Notes under the pieces: model-generated
Databases searched by the model: none
What the model saw: the letters and a program-made list of their open reading frames with translations, nothing else
What the model was told of the DNA's origin: nothing
Position numbers and translations under genes: made by a program
Shown here: positions 22,525 through 33,170 of the stretch, piece after piece
How the letters are laid out: the number at the start of each line of letters is the position of its first letter
How positions within the stretch are numbered: the stretch's first letter is position 1
From: Aphrocallistes beatrix
Taxonomy: Eukaryota > Porifera > Hexactinellida > Sceptrulophora > Aphrocallistidae
Reading direction: 5' to 3'
Assembly (NCBI GenBank): GCA_963281255.1
Contig: OY725502.1
Span: 3,224,001 to 3,288,000, forward strand
DNA length: 64,000 nt

Positions 22525-24461
22525 GAGATCTCCTGGTCCAATTCCCGTGGAAACGAACTCTTCGAGTGGCTCGCGAGGTCTATTTGAAGCCTTTTCCTTT
22601 TGACAAGCAAGGCAGGCCAGGCCCTACAAAACTCTTTCGTATCTCGAGCCATCTTGCACCAGAAGTAACTCCGCCTCAGTAGTTGCAGCATTCTTCGCTG
22701 CCCAAAATGTCCCGCGGCGTGCACTTTACACATTACTTGCTTAATTGCCGATCTTGGCACTACCACCCTATCATCGAAGCAGAGCAACCCATCCCTCTCC
22801 ACCAAGTGGCTTGTCACCTTCTTAAGTTGCCCTGTTCCGACTTTCCCTTCGCGCCTCAACTGCAACCGCGCTCGGCTTATGACTGGGTCTTCGCTCTGCA
22901 AACGGATGAAGTCAAATCCCTGCTCTCCTTGCGACTCCGCGATGAATATCTTGTCTTCGAATACTCCGTCATCCTGTACCTCCACATCAACAGATTGCTC
23001 TGGTACCCGTGAGAGGTAATCGGGAACCACGTTCAATTTCCCCGGCCTATATGTGACCCGATAATCGAACTCCTCCAACTCCAATATCCACCTCGCGAAT
23101 GTATGGCGCGGGTCCTTCTGCTCCCGTAACAACTTCAATGGGTTATGATCTGTAATTAGTTCTACGCTGCCCGAAGCCCTCAGATAGATAGCCCACTTCC
23201 GACAGGCCGCTACCAACGCCCAGGCCTCCAGCTGTCCCGCCGCGTAATTCTTTTGTGCCGGGCTTAGCGCTGAAGAAAAGTAGTCAATTGGCCGCAAATC
23301 CCCCGTGCAGTCGTCCCGTTGAGAAAGTACAGCTGCGACCGCTGCAGCGCTGGCGTCGGCCTCAATTACAAAATCTTTGTTCCAGTCCGGATGCGCCAAT
23401 AAAACTGGTTGACATACCAACGCCTTTCGCAGCTCTTTGAATGCCCTTTCGCACGAATTGGTCCAGTCCCACCTGCTACCCTTCTTGGTCAGTTCGTAAA
23501 GCGGGTTGGCCACCTGTGAGATCCTTGGGATATATGACCGATAGAAATTAATACTTCCCAGAAAACGCTGCAATTCGGTTACCGACTGGGGTCTGGGAAA
23601 CTTAGCCAACTTCTCGATCATAGTAGGCAGAGGTCTCTTTCCCATTCCTGACACTAAATGGCCTAAGAATTCCACTTCCCTCCTAGCAAATTGACACTTC
23701 CGTAGCTTTACATGTAGATTCGCAGCTCGGAGCCGCTCCAACACCTCTCCAAGGTCCTTCAGATGACTCTCGAAATTCCGAGAGAAAACGATGCAGTCGT
23801 CCACATACGATTCAGTGTTCACTACGTCCTGTAGTATCTTGTCCATTAGGCGTTGAAAGGAAGCCTGCGCGTTCACTAACCCAAAGGGCATAACGGTCAC
23901 TTCATAAAGACCCCTTGGTGTGTTGAAGGTGGTCTTTTCTATATCGCCCTCCCTGACCGGCACACACCAATAGGCCGAGGCGATATCTAGCACGGAAAAA
24001 TAATTGTACCCATTCAGCTTATCCAGGATCGTTTGGATCTGAGGTATGCCGTATGTATCTTTTTTCGTTACCGAATTTAATCGTCTATAGTCGATAGCGA
24101 ACCGCTTGCGTCCATCCTTCTTAGTCACTAAGACAACGTTGCTTGCCCAGGGGGATGCCGAAGGCCTGCAAAGTCGTTGGTCCAAGAGCTCGTCTAACTG
24201 CTGGTTAATTTCTTCTTCCCATTTAGGGGGAAGACGTCGCGGTCTACTCTTTGCAGGCACAGCATTCCCTGTGTCAATTGCGTGCTCGCATTCATCTGTT
24301 CTTCCAGGCCTCTCACTAAATACTGTACTATATTCCTCCAACAAGCATCTTATCCGTTTTCGTTCCTCCTCCGTTAGCCCGCCGTCTAACACAGAGTCCA
24401 TTATCTCTTCGTCATCGACCTCGCTCGATCTACTGGTCGCCCTCCGGTTACTGTTTCGCAA
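22509..24461 (-). CDS. Gypsy reverse transcriptase-RNase H-integrase N-terminus
   Basis: 650-codon frame. Reverse transcriptase fingers and palm lie at about residues 70-260 with the YVDD active site. RNase H follows at about 350-470 (acidic residue in VIEADASAA, then LITDHNPLKLL). The integrase HHCC zinc-binding segment starts near residue 590 (HAAGHFGQRRM). The second CxxC pair is lost because of the 5-bp duplication. Function in an intact element: synthesis of cDNA from the element RNA. Confidence 0.9.
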   Translation of the reverse strand: MRNSNRRATSRSSEVDDEEIMDSVLDGGLTEEERKRIRCLLEEYSTVFSERPGRTDECEHAIDTGNAVPAKSRPRRLPPKWEEEINQQLDELLDQRLCRPSASPWASNVVLVTKKDGRKRFAIDYRRLNSVTKKDTYGIPQIQTILDKLNGYNYFSVLDIASAYWCVPVREGDIEKTTFNTPRGLYEVTVMPFGLVNAQASFQRLMDKILQDVVNTESYVDDCIVFSRNFESHLKDLGEVLERLRAANLHVKLRKCQFARREVEFLGHLVSGMGKRPLPTMIEKLAKFPRPQSVTELQRFLGSINFYRSYIPRISQVANPLYELTKKGSRWDWTNSCERAFKELRKALVCQPVLLAHPDWNKDFVIEADASAAAVAAVLSQRDDCTGDLRPIDYFSSALSPAQKNYAAGQLEAWALVAACRKWAIYLRASGSVELITDHNPLKLLREQKDPRHTFARWILELEEFDYRVTYRPGKLNVVPDYLSRVPEQSVDVEVQDDGVFEDKIFIAESQGEQGFDFIRLQSEDPVISRARLQLRREGKVGTGQLKKVTSHLVERDGLLCFDDRVVVPRSAIKQVMCKVHAAGHFGQRRMLQLLRRSYFWCKMARDTKEFCRAWPALLVKRKRLQIDLASHSKSSFPRELDQEISWRWT

Positions 24462-25294
24462 ATAATGGCGCGTGACTTCCCTATCTCGATCACTCCATTA
24501 TCCCAATCGAAAACAATTCGGCCAAAGCCCTCCATGAACTGACGTCCTAAGAGTAATGCTTGTTCCTCGCCGTCCAAGACCTGTATTTCCTCCTTGCGAG
24601 CCTTCTCTCCTGGGATCTTTATTGAGACATTCACATAACCAACGACCTGAACTGGGGTACTGCAAACGCCGTATACCTGGCCTCCTGTTCGTATCAGTTT
24701 AACGTCCAATCCCATCCTGAAAAGGGTCTCTTTATCCATTACATTGACTCGTACCCCTGTGTCAAGTAGGGCGCATGTCCTTTTCCCCTCCACTTGCACT
24801 ACAATGGTTGCCGCTTTTTCGCTCCATCGGTCTCCGTTGGTCACCATTGCGACCCTGTTTCTCCCCTTGCCGCGATCCACCCGTGTCCTACTGTTTACAC
24901 ACTGCCTGGCATCGTGCCCCTGCTTTCGACAGATATCGCAAATTCTCTCTGGGCAGGTCCTGTACCCATGTCCCTTCTTCCCGCAGGTGAAGCAAATCGT
25001 TTCGCTATAGCGGGGCCGAGCCTCTCTCCAGCCGGTTCTGCCGGACTCCCTCCCAGGTGGGTACACTCTATATACTTCTGGTTCACCCGGCTCGGCCGTA
25101 TCGCGCCCTACGTCTTCCGCTTGACTTTCATTAACCACCGCGCACCGCATTCCACTGGTAAGAGGCGTATGCGCTCCGTGATCTAATGCTATACCCTTGG
25201 CGCAACGTTGTCTGAACAAGCTTGAGGAACTCCCGCATCTCCTTATCAGACACTGGATTCTCAGAGTGACTGCTAATCCACGCCTTCGCAGCAC
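24401..25294 (-). CDS. Gypsy nucleocapsid zinc knuckles and aspartic protease
   Basis: Two CCHC knuckles (CFTCGKKGHGYRTC and CDICRKQGHDARQC) lie at about residues 98-130 and bind the element RNA in Gag. A retropepsin domain follows with the catalytic LLDTG motif at about 170-180; the residues after it read VRV where AS/AT is usual. It overlaps the RT frame by about 60 bp in a different frame, so normal expression would need frameshifting or this is a lesion. Confidence 0.85.
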   Translation of the reverse strand: MLRRRGLAVTLRIQCLIRRCGSSSSLFRQRCAKGIALDHGAHTPLTSGMRCAVVNESQAEDVGRDTAEPGEPEVYRVYPPGRESGRTGWREARPRYSETICFTCGKKGHGYRTCPERICDICRKQGHDARQCVNSRTRVDRGKGRNRVAMVTNGDRWSEKAATIVVQVEGKRTCALLDTGVRVNVMDKETLFRMGLDVKLIRTGGQVYGVCSTPVQVVGYVNVSIKIPGEKARKEEIQVLDGEEQALLLGRQFMEGFGRIVFDWDNGVIEIGKSRAIICETVTGGRPVDRARSMTKR

Positions 25295-25701
25295 CGTGAG
25301 CTTCCTCGGGGATTTGCGTAGTTAGCACTACACAAACATGCCTGTTTGGGAGCGATGCTCGTTTGCCCTCTGTCCAGAGTTGCGTGAAAAACACTTCCAC
25401 TCTTATTCCCCTTGCCCATGTCAATCCGCGAAACCTGGAGGTGGCCTCGTATTCATCGATGGAGGCGTCGAGGCTTGAATGTAATATCTTGAAAGCCGCT
25501 TCTATCGTCGCCTCTTTGACTGCTTCCAATGCGGTTGCGCTCGAACGCATCCCTGCAGACCAGTGAGGGTAAAATTTGTACTGCCGCTTTCTCCCCTGCT
25601 GTTGCGACAAGGGTACTGGTTGCCGCAACAAACAAAGGTTGCCAATCCTCTATTCGTTGTCCTTCGATGAGGGGCGGAATACCAATATTTGGGATGGCCA
25701 T
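25131..25701 (-). pseudogene. Gypsy gag, frame-broken
   Basis: Gag starts at the ATG at 25701 (MAIPNIGIPPLIEGQRIEDW) 22 bp inside the 5' LTR and continues as a helical capsid-like region. The frame changes at about 25560-25580 and again before the zinc-knuckle ORF. In intact elements gag is a single frame, so this copy is damaged. Confidence 0.7.
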
Positions 25702-25710
25702 TTCTGGGAA

Positions 25711-25724
25711 ACTTATTTGTATTT
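25711..25724 (-). promoter_or_regulatory. Candidate self-priming primer-binding site
   Basis: Read on the element strand, the 14 bases AAATACAAATAAGT one base inside the 5' LTR are the exact complement of a segment in the LTR (25788-25801; also 21263-21276 in the other LTR). That segment lies about 34 bp downstream of a TATTTATA box, near the expected RNA 5' end. I see no obvious tRNA 3'-end complement here. This matches the Tf1/sushi mechanism, in which the RNA 5' end folds back to prime. Confidence 0.55.
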
Positions 25725-25725
25725 A

Positions 25726-25902
25726 TGTACCGAGATCAATCGTATTAGGACACACAAAGGATATAATTGTGGGCTAGATTAATAAAGAAATACAAATAAG
25801 TAAGGAAATGCACTTAACCACTATAGCTGTGAGGTATAAATAACTAAGAGACTATACTAGACTAGATCTAGACCCCCCATATCTAACACCGTATTCGTGA
25901 CA
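25726..25902 (-). repeat. 5' LTR of the gypsy element
   Basis: 177 bp, TG...CA bounded. On the element strand it has a TATTTATA box about mid-way, consistent with a promoter. It lacks 8 bp present in the other LTR. Confidence 0.9.
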
Positions 25903-26359
25903 TGTGTTTAAATTCATTATCAAAAATAACAACTACGTTTTGATGGCTATCAGCTACGTACACCTCGGAGTTATCATCGATTGTGAGATCCGCAGGCTTC
26001 TTGACACTTCCGCGAAAACTCTGTGTTATCTTATCATTTTCGAATCGCACTACTTTTCTCATAGAAACTTACAGCGACGCAACTATTATGGACAGCTATA
26101 GCAAATGGCAACTTTAAGATCCCTTCACCGAATGTGGTAATAAACTGTCTGCTAAAGCTAAACACTTGAATTCTTGAGTTGCCTGAGTCGACTATATAAA
26201 TATTGAGTAAATATTGAGATACTCATCTTTTGAAATACCCCCTATCAACATGAACTCACCCTTCCTTGTTCCTTTCACTCCCAGGCTCGAAGTAGAATCA
26301 TTTTTATTGGAATAAAGCTTCTGAATATGTGTTGGGTTCTTATCAAAAAGTTTCGACAT

Positions 26360-26971
26360 TTGAGCTAGATTTAGTCAGAAGATCTATAAATCTATACATA
26401 ATCTAAAACTCGATTTTTAAGCCCTTTACATTGTTTGATTTGACCAAGCGTCTGCAGAGTACATGTGACTCATGCGGACACCAAGTGTTCCGAGATGCGC
26501 AGTACTCAAAGCGGGATTGTCTATTGGTAATATTTTCAGGATATGAAGCATAAGTTTCACCGAAATTGGTAGAGATAAACTTTTGAAAAGTGGAAGGAGC
26601 TGCCACACTACTTGTGATTCCTTAGTAGTGGGGGCCCCTCCTACTTTGCCCAAGTTTGTGCATATGGCTATATGTCAAGTATTAAAAGTATATTTTAAGT
26701 GGGTGTGGGAGACCATAAACGAAATTAGCCACAGTAAATATCATAGCAAACTAAAGTATGAAACAAGGTCAAAAGTCGACCTTAATTAAGGGATACGGAC
26801 AGTTCGGTATGCGGACAATTCGGTACAGACATTTCGGTACGGACAATTCGGTACATTTTGTAATATTGATTATATCTCTTTAATATATATATTGTCCGTA
26901 GTAATGTGAAATATTGAATTAAGAAATATCATGATAAACTCAAACAGAAAGATGCCACGTATTAATTCAAT
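26360..26971. other. Intergenic with short tandem repeats
   Basis: At about 26798-26855 a motif like CGGACAATTCGGTA recurs four times. It recalls the ACAATTCGTGAC repeats at the ends of the 5 kb foldback. Two overlapping minus-strand frames at 26403-26653 show no recognisable domain. Confidence 0.4.
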
Positions 26972-26979
26972 TGGCTTAG

Positions 26980-28217
26980 CAGCGGTGGCAACCTGGGGCC
27001 CGCGAGACTATATTTGATTGCCCGCCACTCTTTTCAAACACTCTATTATGGGACCCGCGTGTTAGTGGTTATAATACAAAATAGGCCCGCCCATAGCCTA
27101 CTATAATAAGGCCTCAGAGTAACTTGCGAATTTGGCACTAGGGATGCAGTAGAAGATGGTTGAAGAAATACATGAGCTGCCTTAAATCATTAACAAAGCA
27201 CAATAGAGCTTAGGAATATATTACCAGCATATATAAATATGGTGTCAAAGCACCCATATCCGTTGTTAAAATTTAGATTAGTCATCAAATGATTGTGCAA
27301 CAGGTTATATTTGGGTCAAATTTAGTGGTTTTCAGAGGTCGTTTAAGGGCACTTCAAAGTGTTTTTATTATAAAGTTTTTCGCATAGAACTGAGAAGTGA
27401 ATGTGTTAATACGAAAAATTTGGAATTTTTTGATGGAATGTTCTTACATTCCAGTGTTGCTATGGAAACGTGTTTTGGTCAGTTGGGGCTATATCTTGAA
27501 AACAGCATTATAGCTAAATAGGAAGTAACCTATTTGCTATCAAATGGAATTATATTTGAATGTCTAGCTATCGCTGTTTTCAAGATATAGCCCCAACTGA
27601 CCAAAACACGTTTCCATAGCAACACTGGAATGTAAGAACATTCCATGAAAAAATTTCAAATTTTTAGTATTAACACATTCACTTCTCAGTTCTATGCGAA
27701 AAACCTTATAATAAAAACACTTAGAAGTGCCCTTAAACGGCCTCTGAAAATCACTAAATTTGACCCAAATATAACCTGTTGCACAATCATTTGATGACTA
27801 ATCTAAATTTTAACAACGGATATGGGTACTTTGACACCATATTTATATATGCTGGTAATACATTCCTAAGCTCTATTGTGCTTTGTTATTGATTTAAGGC
27901 AGCTTATGTATTTCTTCATCCATCTTCTACCGCATCCCTGGTTAAGTTACTCTTAGGCCTTATATATAGTAGGCTATGGCCCGCCTAATTTTGGTGTGAA
28001 ATTGGTGCTGAATATCAATATATCTTCTATAATTATTATATAATGATTCAATTTATTTACTTTGTTATTTTTGCTTTTAGAAGTATAATTTTAGTTATTA
28101 CGTTGCTTCCATCTTGGTTTCTAATGTCAGTTCTTGCTATGGCCATGGTGATGTGACTGTTACAAGAATTGACAGATTTGGGGCCCACTTAAGGATTAAG
28201 GTTGCCCACCACTGCTG
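26980..28217. mobile_element. hAT-like element interrupted by a CATAGCC foldback
   Basis: The left end CAGCGGTGGCAACCTGGGGC and right end ...GCCCACCACTGCTG resemble classic hAT termini (CAGCGGTGGGCAACC). I could not read an 8-bp TSD. The foldback at 27092-27978 is inserted inside. Confidence 0.55.
27092..27978. mobile_element. CATAGCC-family foldback element, 7-bp TSD
   Basis: Termini CATAGCCTACTATA and its inverted form, with arms of roughly 400 bp. Exact 7-bp TSD GCCCGCC at 27085-27091 and 27979-27985. Non-coding. Confidence 0.85.
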
Positions 28218-29098
28218 TATAGGTATCCAAGAATTAGATTTTTAAGACCTTCCTCATTAACTTTGTCTACCTTTCGCTTCGAAGGCTTTTCTCCAGCAAT
28301 ATATTTAGCTTGTTTGAGTTCTACAAGGTCCTGTTCTTGCTTCAAAGACAGCTAACTATTTCAGAGACTGCTAAATATTTGGATGGTAACATCCGACAGT
28401 CGCATTACGGAGTGTCAAGAAATGATTGAAAACCCGATGTCAACTGTAGTAAGGATATATTTTCTTCGTAAAGTACGGATTCCTACTGGTGCAGCAATTT
28501 TACTAAGAGAGAGATACTACCAATGTTATGAATTTTGATTTTCTTTCCCATTCCTTTTCCTTTTACAGGTATTGAAGATCTCCCCGGATATGAGGATATA
28601 TTGATGACAGTGTAGTCACTAACGAGTGTTACAACCAACAATTAATTAGTCATTATTTCTAATACAAGTAATATCGAAAATAAGTATGCATGATATACAT
28701 TCGGAAAACTAATTAAAAGTATTCCCTATATTTTTTCCCTAATTAACAGTGAATGTTAAGTAACAGCCAATAATAAACATAACATTATTCTTAGAATGAA
28801 CATTTCTCGAATGCCTGAAAATAAAGTTGATATGCTACTGATAAACTAGTAGAGATATTTCGAATAAATAAAAAAAATTGCAAATTATTAGAATGCAAAC
28901 GTTCCCTTACATAGTTTGTAGCCAGACTAGATAGAACAATTTCTTATAATTCAAGTTAAACGTAATCCGATACAGTTATACTCTACACCACCTATCAAAT
29001 AGTTATAAAAGCTACCAATGAATCCAATTCATAATATTTAATATTTACAAACATATCTCTCATTCTTGTAAATATTTTAATCTTTCTTTTAAGGGGAA
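28218..29098. other. Intergenic, 5' flank of NHL gene
   Basis: No repeats or ORFs recognised. A pyrimidine tract ending TTTCTTTTAAG lies 5 bp before the ATG of the NHL gene and could be a splice acceptor for a 5' UTR exon or leader. Confidence 0.35.
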
Positions 29099-30001
29099 AT
29101 GGCTGTTCGATTTCCGGAGGGATCACAAATTTCAAGCACCGAAGATGAATGCAGGGACTACTTATTCACCCACATGACAGCTGTGATGACAAGAGGCAAA
29201 TCAACTGAGGAATTATGGAAACCTCGTGCTATTGCTATTGATTCTAACACCGGTGAAATCTATGTTGCAGAAGGGAATTCACGTGTTACTATTTTCTCTG
29301 AGACGTTGGAGTTTCTGAAGACATTCACGCACAAGAATATGAAGAGTCCATGGGGAATAGTGATCCATAATGACAGTTTGTACATGACTGACATACTACG
29401 GCATTCTGTATTCTATTTCAAAGTGACAGGAGCCTCCCCAAGTGTCAGAAGCTTCCCCCTAATCAATGAAGAAGGAGGAATTGGTTCTGACACGAACAAT
29501 TATAATGAACCAAGACAACTCGCTGTCTTCATCACAAACGGATATATCTATGTTTCAGATTATTATAATCATCGGATTAAAATCCTTGATGAAGACCTAC
29601 ACTACATTCGGCATATTTCACATACATCAATGACAACCCCTAGTGATGTTAAACTGACTCCTGATGCAGTGTACGTACTCAGTGATTCAGATGCTTACTG
29701 CATTCATGTTTTCTCTCACGCTGGAGGAAAAATACAGTCACTAATTCCCTGTGGATATGGTCCTGGGGGACAGGTTGAATACCCTTACTTCTTCTGCCTG
29801 GACAGTAGAGGCAATTTCGTTATTAGTGATTGTGTTCTCTGTCAAATTCGAATATTTTCAAAGGAAGGTAAACTCATTTACAAGTTAATACACGATCAAT
29901 GGAGAACTAGTTCAAAATTCGGAGTAGCTCAGACAGCCAATGAGAAGCTACTTACAGTCTCCCAGGATGGATATAGGTTAGTAAACATGTTCTCTTTGTA
30001 G
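29099..30001 (+). CDS. NHL-repeat beta-propeller protein
   Basis: 300 aa, single exon, start MAVRFPEGSQISSTEDEC. Blades follow the family pattern: AIDSNTGEIYVAEG, NDSLYMTDILRHSVFYF, NGYIYVSDYYNHRIKIL, DAVYVLSDSDAYCIHVF and GNFVISDCVLCQIRIF. No RING, B-box, coiled coil, signal or membrane segment. A decayed tandem copy starts 490 bp downstream. It shares blade spacing with the 13.3 and 44.4 kb proteins; its partner is unknown. Confidence 0.87.
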   Translation: MAVRFPEGSQISSTEDECRDYLFTHMTAVMTRGKSTEELWKPRAIAIDSNTGEIYVAEGNSRVTIFSETLEFLKTFTHKNMKSPWGIVIHNDSLYMTDILRHSVFYFKVTGASPSVRSFPLINEEGGIGSDTNNYNEPRQLAVFITNGYIYVSDYYNHRIKILDEDLHYIRHISHTSMTTPSDVKLTPDAVYVLSDSDAYCIHVFSHAGGKIQSLIPCGYGPGGQVEYPYFFCLDSRGNFVISDCVLCQIRIFSKEGKLIYKLIHDQWRTSSKFGVAQTANEKLLTVSQDGYRLVNMFSL

Positions 30002-30487
30002 AAAAATTTTTTAAAAATAATTTTCTTCTTTATATTGCGCATGAGAATGAATCAAGTTAGCCATACGCATTAAACATGATTTTTTCTTCGTTTGAATTCG
30101 CTGGGTTATTAATTGGAATATGGTTCTTCTCTGTATCATATGGACTTGTGTCAATTTATGAAATATAATATTTAACTTTAGACTTCGAGAGGCTCGATTC
30201 AGATTCTTAACAACAATCGTCTACAAATTGAGTTCATGTAGTAAAGTTTATTGACTCAGAGCTAACACTCAATATTTAAAATATTATATTCACATTTTAT
30301 CTCTCATGGGTAACAAATTAATAGCCATCCTCTTACGCAGAATTGAAATTGATAATCAATTTTGTGTACTTATACTAGAAATTTTAATTTTTGAGTTAGT
30401 AGTTAAATCAAATCCTTTCTAGAATGAGAGGTATAGTGATACCTCTCATTCTAGAAAGGATTTGATTTAGCTTTTAAGACAAAATGA

Positions 30488-30920
30488 ATGAATGTTCGAT
30501 TTCGGGATGGATCAGAACTTGCGGGCGCCGATGAAGAATGCAGAGTACTTATTCGAACAGCTGTGGCAACTAGAGGCAGAGCAGTCAGCGAGGCAACTTA
30601 CGGAGTCATCGTGCTATTGCTATTGATTCTAACACCGGAAAATCTATGTTGCAGAAGGTTTTCACGTGTTACCATTTTCTCGTTGGACGTTGGAGTTTCT
30701 GAAGACATTCACGCATAAGAAGTATCCTTGAGGAATAGTGATCCATAATGACAGTATATATGTGACTGACATACTACGGCATTCTGTGTTCAATTTCAAA
30801 GTGGCAGGAGATTCTCCCGTTCTCATCAATGAGGAAGGAAGGTTCTGACAATAATTATCCATTAAATGAATCAAGACAACTCGCTCTCTTCATCAACGGA
30901 TAATCTAGTATGTTTCAGGC
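30488..30920 (+). pseudogene. Decayed tandem copy of the upstream NHL gene
   Basis: The DNA tracks the 29.1 kb gene closely from the start (NVRFRDGSELAGADEEC) through the first three blades, for example the shared phrase GGAATAGTGATCCATAATGA. Several small indels break the frame, a stop appears after about 76 codons, and homology ends near 30920 with a stop in the sequence for INGYIYVSD. It is therefore a partial tandem duplicate. Confidence 0.9.
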
Positions 30921-31136
30921 CTTGTCTTAGTTTCCCATGAAGTTAGGTATTTCTATGAACCATTCAATCTGTCGTTTGGTTCAAGTAAACTATAGCCAGT
31001 CGCATAGTCTATTAGACTATCAATAAGGATAAAAGCCTACTAACTAAATTCTACATAGAGGAATGAAGGAGCATACTGTAACTATGGATACTAAGACAAC
31101 TATACTGTATTCTGATCGATCGAATATCAGCAATTA

Positions 31137-31794
31137 CAAGCGCGCTTCGCTTGCTTGCGTTGCGCGGCTGGCGGACACTTCGTGTCCGCCGGAAGCGCCC
31201 TTTGGGCGCCTGGAGTCACATTGATTAATTATAAGGGAGATAACATCTCTAAATATGCCTGTCCTACTATTATAATCGATATATATCGAACGAAAAATCA
31301 CCGAATTTGTCAATTTTCAAAATGTGTAATGATGACGTCATCACAGAGTGATTTTTTGCTATAATTTCAGCCTTCTATCACTTAAAATGGCTGAGTTATG
31401 GTCAAAAAACTGAAATTTCTAATAATAAAAAAGGTGACAACGAAGTCATAATTCCATAATGAGTCGACATTTTGGTCTGAACTCAGAACTTACTGGGGCC
31501 ATAGCCAAAAGACTCCCACATGCCAAAAATCAGCTTTGACCCCAGACGAAAATGATGACTAATCATGGAATTATGACGTCATTGTCACCTTTTTTTATAG
31601 TTAGAAAATTCAGTTTTTTGACTGTAACCCAGTCATTTTGGTGATAGAAGGCTGAAATTTTAATAGAATGTGTATATTAATATAGTTCATATATGATACA
31701 ACTATAATCAAAAAATGATTACTCTAGGTGCACGAAGGGTGCCTCTGGCGGACACAAAGCGTCAGCCAGCCTCGCAGTGCAAGCAAGCGGGTTG
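31137..31794. repeat. Helitron-like repeat, tail-out inverted copy
   Basis: Starts with the 3' hairpin end in inverse orientation (CAAGCGCGCTTCGCTTGC), runs into the body, flips near 31535 and returns to a 3' hairpin end. This is the reverse arrangement of the copy at 4.3-4.9 kb. Hairpins include GGCGGACACTTCGTGTCCGCC and GCGCCCTTTGGGCGC. Confidence 0.6.
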
Positions 31795-32025
31795 TATATA
31801 TTAAAACTCATAGAATAATCTAATAAAAACTGGAAGTGATAAGATTTCTAGAAAAATATTGGCGGTGCACACCTACACCAAAAAGAGATCCTGAATACAA
31901 AATTGGGAATTGCGGACAGAAGTAGAACGCCGTCCATACCATAGGACATCTGTCTACAGGAGCTACACTAAAAAGATGTATGTAATTAAGTGCTAATTAT
32001 CAGATCAAATATAATAATCCTAAAC

Positions 32026-33019
32026 CATAGCCTACTATAATAAGGCCTCAGAGTAACTTGCGAATTTGGCACTAGGGATGCGGTAGAAGATGGTTGAAGA
32101 AATACATGAGCTGCCTTAAATCATTAACAAAGCACAATAGAGCTTAGGAATGTATTACCAGCATATATAAATATGGTGTCAAGATACCCATATCCGTTGT
32201 TAAAATTTTGATTAGTCACCATATGGTTGCGCAATAGGGTATATTTGTGACCAATTTGGTGATTTTCAGAGGCCGTTTATGGGCACTTCTAAGTGTTTAT
32301 ATTATAAAATTTTTCGCATTGAACTGAGATGTGAATGAGTTAATACGAAAAATTTTGGAATTTTGCTACATTCCAGTGTTGCTATGGAAACGTGTTTTGG
32401 TCAGTTGGGGTTATATCTTGAAAACTGCAACAGCTACACATTCAAATGTAATTCCATTTGATAGCGAATATACTACTTCCTATTAAGCTATCATACAATT
32501 TCTATGTCTAAATTCAATAATTTACGAGTTATTAGACAATTTATAATATTGGTCACATTTGGTAATTTGTCGAATATCTCGTAAACCATTGAATTTAGAC
32601 ATATAAATTGTATTATAGCTTAATAGGAAGTAGTCTATTTGCTATCAAATGGGATTACATTTGAAAGTCTACCTATCGCTGTTTTCAAGATATAATCCCA
32701 ACTGACCAAAACACGTTTCCATAGCAACACTGGAATGTAAGAACATTATATGAAAAATTCAACATTTTTCGTATTACCACATTCACCTCTCAGTTCTATG
32801 CGAAAAACTTTATAATAAAAACACTTAGAATTTGATGACTAATCCAAATTTTAACAATGGATATGGGTACTTTGACACCATATTTATATAAGCTGGTAAT
32901 ACATTCCTAAGCTCTATTGTGCTTTGTTAATGATTTAAGGGAGCTCATGTATTTCTTAAACCATCTTCTACCGCATCCCTGGTTAAGTTACTCTTAGGCC
33001 TTATATATAGTAGGCTATG
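32026..33019. mobile_element. CATAGCC-family foldback element, 7-bp TSD
   Basis: Same termini and arm sequence as the 27.1 kb element. Exact 7-bp TSD CCTAAAC at 32019-32025 and 33020-33026. Inserted about 150 bp beyond the end of the zinc-finger gene. Confidence 0.88.
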
Positions 33020-33170
33020 CCTAAACTAATTAAATAATCAATCAGCAGTTGTAATTAATCCTGATAAACACTACTAAAACTAGAAGTCTAATCTCGATCT
33101 CGCTCAATCAAGATGTACAAGTGGATTGTATTTGATAATCCTCAAACTTTGAAATGCTTACAGGAGAACA

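Larger units (their letters stand above)
21201..25902 (-). mobile_element. Ty3/gypsy LTR retrotransposon, 4.7 kb
   Basis: Two LTRs (177 and 185 bp) starting TG and ending CA bound a gag-protease-RT-RNaseH-integrase region transcribed from the minus strand. The 4-bp TSD is TGTG (21197-21200 and 25903-25906). The LTRs differ by about two substitutions and one 8-bp indel, implying a fairly recent insertion. Domain order protease-RT-RH-IN is that of Ty3/gypsy (Metaviridae). Frame breaks in gag and integrase mean this copy is probably not autonomous. Confidence 0.92.
20838..26359 (-). pseudogene. NHL-repeat gene split by an LTR retrotransposon
   Basis: The 5' part (26359 down to 25903) starts MSKLFDKNPTHIQKLY and continues with NHL repeats; the 3' part (21200 down to 20838) carries the last repeats (RTIGKDKLIAPRDVKIH). 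The gypsy element sits between them with a TGTG duplication, and the two parts join in frame across one copy of it. The gene was probably broken by smaller lesions too: an exact 11-bp tandem duplication at 26197-26218 shifts the frame after DEYLNIY, and a second frame change lies near 26045-26060. Domain content matches the intact relatives (about 300 aa). Confidence 0.85.

Noticed and set aside
21594..25777. Plus-strand ORFs across the gypsy element
   Set aside because: They are antisense shadows of gag-pol; no domain is recognisable on that strand.
31138..31210. tRNA- or terminator-like structure from GC hairpins
   Set aside because: Hairpins do not form a cloverleaf, and the same sequence ends a repeat family.
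31155..31364. ORF beginning in the GC-rich hairpins
   Set aside because: It lies in a dispersed repeat and the frame is not kept in other copies.
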